Origin: Rhodospirillales bacterium
GTDB lineage: Bacteria; Pseudomonadota; Alphaproteobacteria; Dongiales; Dongiaceae
Assembly (NCBI GenBank): GCA_009885795.1
Contig: VFKA01000018.1
Location: 1-46,111, forward strand
Direction of reading: 5' to 3'
DNA length: 46,111 nucleotides
This document shows positions 8,077 to 15,731 of the stretch, piece by piece. A program made the position numbers and the translations under genes. Every line of letters starts with the position of its first letter. Positions within the stretch are counted from its first letter, which is position 1. Below the pieces are notes generated by a model. That model made no database searches, had not been told where the DNA came from, and saw nothing but the letters and a program-made list of their open reading frames with translations.

Positions 8077-8953
8077 CCCGACTGCGCCGTTCGAGCGTCA
8101 GGAACAGCGCGGCGTGATCGAGGTCGCCGCGCCCTTCCGCGCAGGCCTGTCCGAGAAGATCGTGCATGAGCGTCATGATCGGCAGATCGAGGCCGTGCTC
8201 GCCGGCGGCGGCCATGGCGGCGCCCAGATCCTTGTAATGGGTGCGAACGTGGCCGCCCGGCGCGAACTCCCGCTCGATCATGCGGCGGGCATGGATCTGC
8301 AGGATCTTGCTGTCGGCGAAGCCGCCGCCGAGCGCCTCGCGCACCTTGGCCGGATCGGCGCCGCTGGCCTTGGCGAGGAGAAAGGCCTCGGAAACCGCCC
8401 CGATGGCCGCGGCCACGATCATCTGGCTGCCGAGCTTGGCGATCTGACCGCTTCCCGACGGGCCGACAAGCGTGGCGCGGCCGAGCAACGGGAACACACC
8501 CGAGGCGCGCTCGAAAGCCGCGGGTTCGCCGCCGACCATAATCGCCAGCGTGGCCGCTTCCGCGCCGTAAGGGCCGCCCGAGACGGGCGCGTCGAGGTGA
8601 TCGACGCCGCGCGCTTTCAGCCGCGCGGCGTGATCGCGCGCGGTGGGTGGCGGGATCGAACTCATATCGACGACCAGCGCGCCCCGCGGGATCGCATCCG
8701 CCATCCCCATCTCGAACAGGACCGAATCCACGACCGGCCCGTTTTCAAGAATCATCAGGACGAACTCGGCGCCGGCGACCGCCTCGGCGGGCGTATCGGC
8801 CACCTTGGCGCCGCGCTGGGCCAGCGGCCGGGTCTTCTCCGTGGTGCGATTCCACACTGTCAGCGGAAAGCCGGCCTTGAGCAGATTCAACGACATCGGC
8901 GCGCCCATGAGACCGGTGCCGAGGAAGGCGACGGGTTGCCTTTGCGACGTCAT
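8060..8953 (-). CDS. NAD(P)-dependent beta-hydroxyacid dehydrogenase family reductase
   Basis: 297-residue member of the 3-hydroxyisobutyrate dehydrogenase / tartronate-semialdehyde reductase family, which interconverts a 3-hydroxy acid and its aldehyde or keto form. It has Rossmann motif FLGTGLMGAPM (residues 10-20), substrate-binding motif DAPVSGGPYGAEAATL (121-136), and the catalytic Lys173 in GSGQIAKLGS. The Asn usually following that Lys by a few residues is not conserved. Start at 8953 has the normal N-terminus; an open frame extends to 8998 but would run to the edge of the operator palindrome. It is divergent from the GntR gene, and the palindrome at 9004-9015 lies between them. Confidence 0.9.
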   Translation of the reverse strand: MTSQRQPVAFLGTGLMGAPMSLNLLKAGFPLTVWNRTTEKTRPLAQRGAKVADTPAEAVAGAEFVLMILENGPVVDSVLFEMGMADAIPRGALVVDMSSIPPPTARDHAARLKARGVDHLDAPVSGGPYGAEAATLAIMVGGEPAAFERASGVFPLLGRATLVGPSGSGQIAKLGSQMIVAAAIGAVSEAFLLAKASGADPAKVREALGGGFADSKILQIHARRMIEREFAPGGHVRTHYKDLGAAMAAAGEHGLDLPIMTLMHDLLGQACAEGRGDLDHAALFLTLERRSRAKPTR

Positions 8954-9003
8954 GAGCGGTCCTTCGTCGTTGCTTCCGGCGACGATACTAGACAGCATCC
9001 GAC

Positions 9004-9015
9004 CTGTATATACAG
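9004..9015. promoter_or_regulatory. 12-bp palindrome between reductase and GntR regulator
   Basis: CTGTATATACAG is a perfect palindrome containing GTATATAC, which fits the GT-N-TA-N-AC operator pattern and resembles the 17-bp sites at 6320 and 11036. It sits 50 bp upstream of the reductase start and 30 bp upstream of the regulator start. This fits an autoregulatory site controlling both directions. Confidence 0.6.
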
Positions 9016-9045
9016 TCCGAATCTCGCGTGATAAGAAGGCGTGGG

Positions 9046-9822
9046 ATGTCCAAGACCAGCCTCCGCCCCTTGAGCCGGCGCTCCGCGGCCCAACTGCCGT
9101 CGCACGCGGCGCCGCTCTACGAAAAAGTAAAGCAGTACGTCGTCGAGAAGATCGGCAGCGGCGAATGGTCGAAAAGCGGCCGCCTGCCCGGCGAGCCCGA
9201 ACTCGCGCGCTCGCTCGGCATTTCGCGCATGACGATCAATCGCGCGCTCCGGGAGTTGGCCGAGGATCGAATTCTCGAGCGCATCCCCGGCGTCGGCACC
9301 TTCATCGCCGAGGCGAAGCCGACCTCCGCCATCGTCGAGATTCACAACATCGCCGACGAGATTCGCAATCGCGGCCAGACCTATGGCTGCGAGGTCGTGA
9401 CCCTCGAGAAAATCGATCCGCCTCGCCCGGTCATGGCCGGCATGGACATTCGCCCGGACCACAAGGTGTTTCGGGCCGTCATCGCGCATCGCGCGAATGG
9501 ATCGGCGGTGCAGCTCGAAGAACGCTACGTGCGGCCGAGCTTCGCGCCGAAATTCCTCGACCAGGACTTCACGCGGATCACCACCACGGCCTATCTCTTC
9601 GGCATTCAGCCGCCCAGCGACGCCGAACACATCATCGAGGCCGAGCTGCCCGACGAGGAAACCCAAAGGCTGCTCGAGATCTGGCCGCACGAACCCTGCC
9701 TCGTGGTGATGCGGCGCACCTGGGTCGGCTCGACGATCACGACCCTTAGCCGGCTCACGCATCCGGGCAGCCGCTATCGCCTGATCGGGCGAACGAGCAA
9801 GAACGGCGACGCCCAATCATGA
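9046..9822 (+). CDS. GntR-family transcriptional regulator, HutC/UTRA subfamily
   Basis: 258-residue regulator. An N-terminal winged helix-turn-helix (about residues 22-90: PLYEKVKQYVVEKIGSGEWS, LPGEPELARSLGISRMTINR, GVGTFIAE) is followed by a UTRA ligand-binding domain to the C-terminus. The end LSRLTHPGSRYRLIGR closely resembles histidine-utilisation repressors, but no hut genes are present. ATG at 9046 is chosen for its AGAAGG site (9033-9038); a GTG at 9028 is an alternative. The ligand is probably a small acid or intermediate of this cluster. Likely targets are the sites at 6320, 9004 and 11036. Confidence 0.92.
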   Translation: MSKTSLRPLSRRSAAQLPSHAAPLYEKVKQYVVEKIGSGEWSKSGRLPGEPELARSLGISRMTINRALRELAEDRILERIPGVGTFIAEAKPTSAIVEIHNIADEIRNRGQTYGCEVVTLEKIDPPRPVMAGMDIRPDHKVFRAVIAHRANGSAVQLEERYVRPSFAPKFLDQDFTRITTTAYLFGIQPPSDAEHIIEAELPDEETQRLLEIWPHEPCLVVMRRTWVGSTITTLSRLTHPGSRYRLIGRTSKNGDAQS

Positions 9823-9837
9823 GCGCGTTGGTGCGCC

Positions 9838-11028
9838 TTGCCCGCCGATAATCTGCTGACGGGGCTCAGGGTCCTCGACTTCACGCGGGTGATGGCGGGA
9901 CCGTTCTGCACCGCGCTCTTGGCCGATCTCGGCGCCGAGGTGATCAAGGTCGAACCGGCGCAGGGCGACGACTACCGGCATATCGGCCCCTTCAAGAACG
10001 GCGAGAGCGGCCTCTTCGCGCTCATGAACCGCGGCAAGAAGAGCATCACCGTGGACATGAAATCGCCTTCCGGCCTCGGCATCGTCCACGACCTCGCGCG
10101 ATGCTCGGATATCGTGGTCGAGAATTTCCGCCCCGGCGTCACCCAGCGCCTCAAGATCGACTACGCGGCCCTGAGCGCGCTCAAGGAGGGGTTGGTCTAT
10201 CTCAGCATCTCGGGCTTCGGCCAATCGGGGCCGCTCGCCCACCGGCCGGCCTACGATATCATCGCCCAGGCGATGGCGGGCCTGATGAGCGTCACCGGCG
10301 AGCCCGAGCGGCCGCCCATGCGCGCGGGCGAGGCCTATGGCGATCTGGTGTCGGGGCTCTTCGGCGCCTGGGCGGTGCTGGCGGCGCTGGTGTCGCGGCT
10401 GCGCGGCGGTCCCGGGCGCTATATCGACATCGCCATGTTCGACGCCCTGTTCTCGATGTTACCGACGCCGCTCAGCGTCTATCTCTTCACCGGCCAGTCG
10501 CCGACGCGCAGCGGCAACCGGCATCTCATTTCGGCGCCGTTCGGCAGCTTCGCCGCGGGCGACGGCCACGTCATCATCGCGGTCGCCAACAACGCGCTCT
10601 TCGAGAAGCTGATGACGGCCCTGGGGCGGCCCGAGGTGGCGCGCGATGACCGGTTCCGCTCCGACGAGGAACGCCGGCGCAATGAGCCGGAATTACGCGC
10701 CATCATCGAATCCTGGACCGCGGGGCGCAGCGTCGCCGACATCGTCGAGACCCTCGACGCGGCTTCCGTCCCGGCATCGCCGATCTGGAGCGTCGAGCAG
10801 GCCGCGACCAGCGCACAGGCCGCCTTCCGGCAGCTTCTGGCCGCCATGCCCCATCCCGTCGCCGGCGACATCCGCGTGCTCGAACAGCCGGCGCATTTCT
10901 CCGGCGTCGAACGGGGCAAGATCGGCCGCCCGCCGCAGCTCGGCGAACACACGGCGTCGATCCTCGCCGATGTCCTCGGCTACGGCGCCGACAAGATCGC
11001 CGCCTTGCGACAGGAGAACGTCATCTGA
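9838..11028 (+). CDS. CaiB/BaiF family III CoA-transferase
   Basis: 396-residue CoA-transferase that moves CoA from an acyl-CoA donor to a carboxylic acid acceptor. Typical features are the N-terminal LTGLRVLDFTRVMAGPFC, LGAEVIKVEPAQGDD, NRGKKSITVDMK, the ENFRPG block, and the region AYDIIAQAMAG with Asp140 at the position of the family's catalytic aspartate. A C-terminal RPPQLGEHTASILADVLGY is also typical. No ATG is available: an in-frame stop lies at 9820, just upstream, and the first candidate is TTG at 9838 without a clear ribosome site. It follows gntR by 15 bp. In context it could activate the acid produced by the carboxylase operon (inference). Confidence 0.92.
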   Translation: MPADNLLTGLRVLDFTRVMAGPFCTALLADLGAEVIKVEPAQGDDYRHIGPFKNGESGLFALMNRGKKSITVDMKSPSGLGIVHDLARCSDIVVENFRPGVTQRLKIDYAALSALKEGLVYLSISGFGQSGPLAHRPAYDIIAQAMAGLMSVTGEPERPPMRAGEAYGDLVSGLFGAWAVLAALVSRLRGGPGRYIDIAMFDALFSMLPTPLSVYLFTGQSPTRSGNRHLISAPFGSFAAGDGHVIIAVANNALFEKLMTALGRPEVARDDRFRSDEERRRNEPELRAIIESWTAGRSVADIVETLDAASVPASPIWSVEQAATSAQAAFRQLLAAMPHPVAGDIRVLEQPAHFSGVERGKIGRPPQLGEHTASILADVLGYGADKIAALRQENVI

Positions 11029-11035
11029 TTCGATG

Positions 11036-11064
11036 TTTACATGTATAGACAAGGCGAATAACCT
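11036..11064 (+). promoter_or_regulatory. putative promoter with second copy of the 17-bp GntR-type operator
   Basis: TTTACATGTATAGACAA at 11036-11052 is identical to 6320-6336. TTTACA (11036-11041) can act as -35 with TAACCT (11059-11064) as -10 at 17-bp spacing. It lies 130 bp upstream of the first carboxylase gene and directly after the CoA-transferase stop codon. Confidence 0.65.
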
Positions 11065-11181
11065 GACGCCAACAACAAGGGCCGCCTCCGAGCCCCCACG
11101 CCGCCACCCCGATCGGCGGCGCGCCGGCCCGGATAAAGTGCGCCAGCAAGTCAAGAGCCGTTCAAGGGGGAGGACTCGCTT

Positions 11182-13179
11182 GTGTATACGATCGATATCG
11201 ATACCGGAGGAACGTTCACCGACGGCTATCTCTGCGGTGATGGCGGCGCGGTCGGGATCAAGGTTGATACGACCCCGCACGATCTGACGACCTGTTTCTA
11301 TTCGTGCATCGAGGAAGGCGCCAAGCGCCTGGGCATGTCGACGCCGGCGCTGCTCGACCAGACGCGCGTGATCCGCTTCTCCTCCACTATCGCAACCAAC
11401 ACGGCCGTGCAGTTGAGCGGGCCGAAGCTCGGCGTCATCGTGACGGCCGGGGCGGAGGCGAATCTCTATTCCGACAAGGGCAGCAACCCCCTTCACGCCT
11501 TCATCTCGCCGAAGATGGTCATGGGCATCGACGAGCGCGTCGACAATGCCGGCGACCTCGTCCAGGCGCCGAACGAGGAGCAGGTGGACGAGAAGGTCCG
11601 TTTCCTCCTGGAGAACGGCGCGCGCATGCTGGTCATCAGCCTGCGCAACGCCCACCTAAACGCCGCCCATGAGTTGATGGTGCGCAAGTTCATCAACACG
11701 GCCTATCCGCGCCATTACCTGGGCGCGGTGCCGCTTCTGGTATCGCACCAGGTGTCGCGTGTGCCGAGCGACGAGCTCAGGACCAACACGGCGATCATCA
11801 ACGGCTATTTCCACCGCGGCCTGGTGAATTCGCTCTACAAGGCCGAGGACATGGTGCGGGCGCAGCATTACCGCCACCCGCTGATGATCGTGACCGCCGA
11901 TTACGGCGTCACCCGTGTCGCCAAGACGCGGGCGATCAACACCTATCAATCGGGGCCGGCTTCCGGCGTTCGCGGCGCCCACGTCCTGGCCGAGAAGCTC
12001 GGGCACAGCCGCGTGCTCAGCATCGACGTCGGCGGCACCACCTCCGACGTCGCCTATATCGCCGACGGCTCCTCGAACCGCGCCAAGTACCGCCCGATCA
12101 ATGGCGTCCAGGTGGCCCAGCGCGTTCCCGACATCGTGTCGTTCGGGCTGGGTGGTGGTTCCAAGATCCGCCTGGCGGGAAAGGAAATCCGCGTCGGCCC
12201 CGACAGCCAGGGCGCGGTCCCGGGGCCGGCCTGTTTCGGCCTCGGCGGGCGCATCCCGACGCCCACCGATGTGTGGCTTCAGCTCGGTTATCTGGCGCCA
12301 GACAAATATCTCGGCGGGCGCAAGAAGCTCGACGCGCAGAAATCGCGCGAGGTCGTGCGCCGCGCGCTCGCCGAGCCGCTCGGCATCAGCGAGGAAGACG
12401 CGGCCTTGAAGGCGAAAGAGGCGGTCGAGAACGAGCTGGCCCACCACGTCCTTCAGAGCGGCCCCATTCCCGACGCGGAAGCGCTGCATGGCGCGACGCT
12501 CTACGCCATCGGCGGCGGCGCCGGGTTGCTGGCGGTCGGGCTCGCGCGGAAACTGAAGATGGGCCAGGTCTACGTGCCCTTGAATGCGGCGGTGTTCTGC
12601 GCCTTCGGCGCCAGCACGCTCGATGTCAGCCACGCCTATGAGGAGATCCTGCCGATCGGCAAGAACGCGGTGGCCGCCGGCGACGTGAAGAAGGTCCTGG
12701 CCAAGCTCATGCGGAGCGCCGCAAGGGACATGCGCGGCGAAGGATATTCGGACGAGAAGATCGACTATGTCGTCGATGTCGAGTGCCTTTCCGGCATCGA
12801 CGAGATCGGCCGGGCGAGCGGGCGCCTCGCCAAGGGCGCCGTAAGCGGCGAGGTCGCGAAGTTCGTCAGGAAACCGCCCGCCGGCGGCCAATATCTCGTG
12901 GTTCGATTGACGGCCACTTGTCCGACGCCGCATCCGGTCATCAAGGCCAGCGGGCAACGCGCGAAGGCTCTCGCCGGCGCGCAAGCAGGACGGCGGCGCA
13001 TTCGCTTGGCGCGGGGCGAGGTCGACGCGCCGGTCTACGCCTTCGACAAGCTGCCGATCGGCGCCAAGGTCCAAGGCCCGGCGATCGTCGAAAACGAACA
13101 TACCTCGGTCCTGGTGCCCGATGAGGTCACGCTGGTGATCGACAGGACCGGCAGCGGGGTAATGGGGGTGAAGCCATGA
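11182..13179 (+). CDS. HyuA-family ATP-dependent subunit (acetophenone-carboxylase alpha-like)
   Basis: 665-residue hydantoinase A/acetone carboxylase beta-type protein with the ASKHA ATPase fold. Nucleotide-binding motifs are DIDTGGTFTDGY (residues 4-15) and IDVGGTTSDV (281-290), and the C-terminus ends with the usual GPAIVENEHTSVLVPDE block. The start is GTG at 11182 with a strong AAGGGGGAGGA site 7 bp upstream. It is the first gene of a five-gene operon (HyuA, gamma, HyuA, HyuB, UROD-like) whose order and sizes match acetophenone carboxylase from Aromatoleum. This subunit would phosphorylate bicarbonate or the carbonyl substrate using ATP. The alternative is ATP-dependent lactam or hydantoin hydrolysis, but the gamma-type subunit favours a carboxylase. 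Confidence 0.9.
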   Translation: MYTIDIDTGGTFTDGYLCGDGGAVGIKVDTTPHDLTTCFYSCIEEGAKRLGMSTPALLDQTRVIRFSSTIATNTAVQLSGPKLGVIVTAGAEANLYSDKGSNPLHAFISPKMVMGIDERVDNAGDLVQAPNEEQVDEKVRFLLENGARMLVISLRNAHLNAAHELMVRKFINTAYPRHYLGAVPLLVSHQVSRVPSDELRTNTAIINGYFHRGLVNSLYKAEDMVRAQHYRHPLMIVTADYGVTRVAKTRAINTYQSGPASGVRGAHVLAEKLGHSRVLSIDVGGTTSDVAYIADGSSNRAKYRPINGVQVAQRVPDIVSFGLGGGSKIRLAGKEIRVGPDSQGAVPGPACFGLGGRIPTPTDVWLQLGYLAPDKYLGGRKKLDAQKSREVVRRALAEPLGISEEDAALKAKEAVENELAHHVLQSGPIPDAEALHGATLYAIGGGAGLLAVGLARKLKMGQVYVPLNAAVFCAFGASTLDVSHAYEEILPIGKNAVAAGDVKKVLAKLMRSAARDMRGEGYSDEKIDYVVDVECLSGIDEIGRASGRLAKGAVSGEVAKFVRKPPAGGQYLVVRLTATCPTPHPVIKASGQRAKALAGAQAGRRRIRLARGEVDAPVYAFDKLPIGAKVQGPAIVENEHTSVLVPDEVTLVIDRTGSGVMGVKP

Positions 13180-13592
13180 CCGACAGCGTCGATATCACGG
13201 AATACCTGGCCATCGACCTCAGATCGGAGACATGGCTGTGCCGCAAATGCGGCCACAAGATCGGCCCGGCGCGGCGGAACTACAAGGAAGGCCTGCTTCT
13301 CGCCAACCGCGATCCCCGCGAAATCCACAACCCCGTGGTCGCCGGCGAGTACGGCTTCGCGCCCGACCCGGCCTGGTGCCGGATCGTCGAGTTCTATTGC
13401 CCCGGCTGCGCCACGCTGGTCGAGAACGAGTACCTGCCGCCCGGACATCCGATCACCCATGACATCGAGTTGGACATCGACGCCTTGAAGGCCAAGTACG
13501 GCGCGAAGGGGCGCGCGGCCAAGCCCGCAAACAAGCCGGCGGCCAAGTCCCCCGCAAGATCCCCTGGCCGAGCAAAAGGAGCACGGCGATGA
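13176..13592 (+). CDS. acetone/acetophenone carboxylase gamma-type zinc subunit
   Basis: 138-residue protein overlapping the stop of the previous gene by 4 bp. Two CxxC pairs (Cys22/Cys25 in WLCRKCGHKIG and Cys75/Cys78 in FYCPGCATLVENEYLPPGHP) form a probable zinc site. This layout is that of the gamma subunit of acetone and acetophenone carboxylases. Residues from about 105 to the end form a Lys/Ala/Pro-rich basic tail that looks disordered. It overlaps the next gene by 4 bp, implying translational coupling within the complex. Its presence separates this operon from plain hydantoinase or 5-oxoprolinase HyuAB systems. Confidence 0.85.
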   Translation: MTDSVDITEYLAIDLRSETWLCRKCGHKIGPARRNYKEGLLLANRDPREIHNPVVAGEYGFAPDPAWCRIVEFYCPGCATLVENEYLPPGHPITHDIELDIDALKAKYGAKGRAAKPANKPAAKSPARSPGRAKGARR

Positions 13593-15721
13593 GCGCGGTC
13601 ATCGACATCGATATCGGCGGCACCTTCACGGATTGCTACATCACCCGCGAGCGCGAGCAGGTCTGGTGCAAGTCGCGAACCACGGCCTACGACCTGTCGG
13701 TGTGCATGATCCAGGCGATCGAGGAAGGCGCGCGGCGCCTCAATCTCTCGATCGAGGACCTCCTGGGCGAGACCGAAATGATCCGGTACTCGACCACGCT
13801 CGCCATGAACAAGCTCATCCAGCGCAACGGCCCGAAGCTGGGGCTGATCGCCACGCGAGGATTCGAGGACACGATCTTCATCGGCCGCTGCAGCCAGTGG
13901 GCCGACGGCATTCCGTTCAAGCACTCCCGCAACATCGCGCGCGTGCAACGGCCCGTGCCGCTCATCGACCGGACCATGGTCGTGGGCGCGCATGAGCGCA
14001 TCGATTCCAACGGCAAGGTGATCTTCCCCCTGAACGAGGACGTGTTCCTCGAGCAGTTGCGGGGCCTCGTGGACAGGGGCGCGCGCAGCTTCGTCGTGTC
14101 TCTGCTGTGGTCGTTCCGCAATCCGGAGCACGAGCAGCGCATCAAGGAGTTGATCACCGAGGAATACAACGACTCTCATCTCGGCAACATGCCGGTCTTC
14201 CTGTCCTCGGAGATCGCGCCGCGCATGTATGAATATCCGCGCACGATGATGACCATATTGAGCGCCTATCTGCACCAATCCATGTACCAGGAGCTGATCG
14301 GGATCACCGAGGAGCTGCGCGACCGCGAGTACCAGAAGCCGCTGATGATGGTGCACAACACCGGCGGCATGGCCTCGGTGCTGAAGACCTCGGCGGTCAA
14401 CACCTACAATGGCGGCCCGGTCGCCGGCGTGATGGGCAGCTACTACCTGGCGCCGCATTACGGCTTCCGCAACGTCATCAGCGCCGACATGGGCGGCACC
14501 AGCTTCGATATCGGCCTGGTGGCCGAGGGCAGCACCCGCTTCTACCAGTTCCAGCCGGTGATCGACCGCTGGGTGGTCGATGCGACCATGATCGACGTGC
14601 GCTCGATCGGCGCCGGCGGCGGATCGATCATCCGAGTCAATCCGTTGCTCGGCAACCAGGTCGTGGTCGGCCCGGAGTCCGTCGGCTCGCATCCGGGGCC
14701 GGCCTGCTACAATCAGGGCGGCCTGGACCCGGCGGTGACCGACGCCGACGTGGTTCTCGGCTACATCAACCCGGAGAATTTCCACGGCGGCAAGCTGGCG
14801 CTGTCCAAGGAGCTCGCGCTGAAGGCCATCGAGGAAAAGGTGTCGAAACCGCTTGGCATCAGCCCGGAGGAAGGCGCGCTCATCGCCAAGCGCGTGGTCG
14901 ATGCCAAGATGGGGAACGAGATCTACAAGGAAACGGTGTTGAAGGGCTTCGACCCGCGCGATTTCATCCTGTTCGCGATCGGCGGCGCCGGGCCCACCCA
15001 CGCGACCGGCTTCGCCGAATTCGCGTTGCTCGACACCATCGTCGTGTTCCGTTTCGCCTCGACGTTCTGCGCCTACGGATCCTCGACCATGGACCTCGTG
15101 CATCTCTACGAGCAGTCGCTGCATTTGCACCTGCTGGATGTCAGGGGCGCCTGGCTCAAGGAGTTCGACGCCTTCAACGCGATCGTCGACGGATTGACCG
15201 CCAAGGCGCTGCAGGATTTCCGCGGCGAAGGCATGAAGGACGCGCCGATCAAGTGGCAACTCGAACTCGACATGAAATTCGGCGGCCAGCTCAATACCAA
15301 GCGCGCGGTGGTGCCGGTGCTCAAGCTCCGCTCGGAGGCGGACGTCAAGGCGGTCTACAAGGCCTTCGAAAAGGAATACAGCGAGACCTACAGCACGATG
15401 GGCCTGACGCCGGAAGCGGGCGTGGAGATCGAGAATTTCGTGCTCCGCGCCACCGTTCACCACGACAAGCCCGAGCTGCGCAAGCTGCCCGTGGTCGGAC
15501 CCGATCCGTCGGGCGCCTTGTCGGGCAAGCGGCCGGCCTACTGGCACAAGATCGGCTGGAAGGAAACGCCGATCTATGCCCTGCCCAAGCTGCAGGTCGG
15601 CAACCGGTTCAACGGGCCGGCCATCGTCGAGGCCGAGGACACGACAATCGTGGTCGAGCCGGGCTGGTCGTTCGAAGTGGACCAGTTCGGCAACAACCTG
15701 ATGAAGAAGCTCGGGGCATAG
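13589..15721 (+). CDS. second HyuA-family ATP-dependent subunit (alpha'-like)
   Basis: 710-residue protein with the same fold as the gene at 11182 but clearly diverged. Nucleotide-binding motifs are DIDIGGTFTDCY (residues 6-17) and ADMGGTSFDIGL (299-310). The end GPAIVEAEDTTIVVEPGWSFEVD is the normal HyuA C-terminus. Two different HyuA-like subunits plus one HyuB-like and one gamma subunit is the composition reported for the acetophenone carboxylase core complex, where two ATP are used per carboxylation. Overlap of 4 bp with the gamma gene and a 10-bp gap to the HyuB gene fit one mRNA. Confidence 0.9.
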   Translation: MSAVIDIDIGGTFTDCYITREREQVWCKSRTTAYDLSVCMIQAIEEGARRLNLSIEDLLGETEMIRYSTTLAMNKLIQRNGPKLGLIATRGFEDTIFIGRCSQWADGIPFKHSRNIARVQRPVPLIDRTMVVGAHERIDSNGKVIFPLNEDVFLEQLRGLVDRGARSFVVSLLWSFRNPEHEQRIKELITEEYNDSHLGNMPVFLSSEIAPRMYEYPRTMMTILSAYLHQSMYQELIGITEELRDREYQKPLMMVHNTGGMASVLKTSAVNTYNGGPVAGVMGSYYLAPHYGFRNVISADMGGTSFDIGLVAEGSTRFYQFQPVIDRWVVDATMIDVRSIGAGGGSIIRVNPLLGNQVVVGPESVGSHPGPACYNQGGLDPAVTDADVVLGYINPENFHGGKLALSKELALKAIEEKVSKPLGISPEEGALIAKRVVDAKMGNEIYKETVLKGFDPRDFILFAIGGAGPTHATGFAEFALLDTIVVFRFASTFCAYGSSTMDLVHLYEQSLHLHLLDVRGAWLKEFDAFNAIVDGLTAKALQDFRGEGMKDAPIKWQLELDMKFGGQLNTKRAVVPVLKLRSEADVKAVYKAFEKEYSETYSTMGLTPEAGVEIENFVLRATVHHDKPELRKLPVVGPDPSGALSGKRPAYWHKIGWKETPIYALPKLQVGNRFNGPAIVEAEDTTIVVEPGWSFEVDQFGNNLMKKLGA

Positions 15722-15731
15722 GAGAAACACC

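Noticed and set aside
11182-11189. GTGTATAC at the first carboxylase start codon and GTCTATAC at 15933-15940 as further GntR operators
   Set aside because: The 8-bp GT-N-TA-N-AC pattern alone is expected several times by chance in 46 kb; these copies lie in coding sequence and lack the longer 17-bp match.
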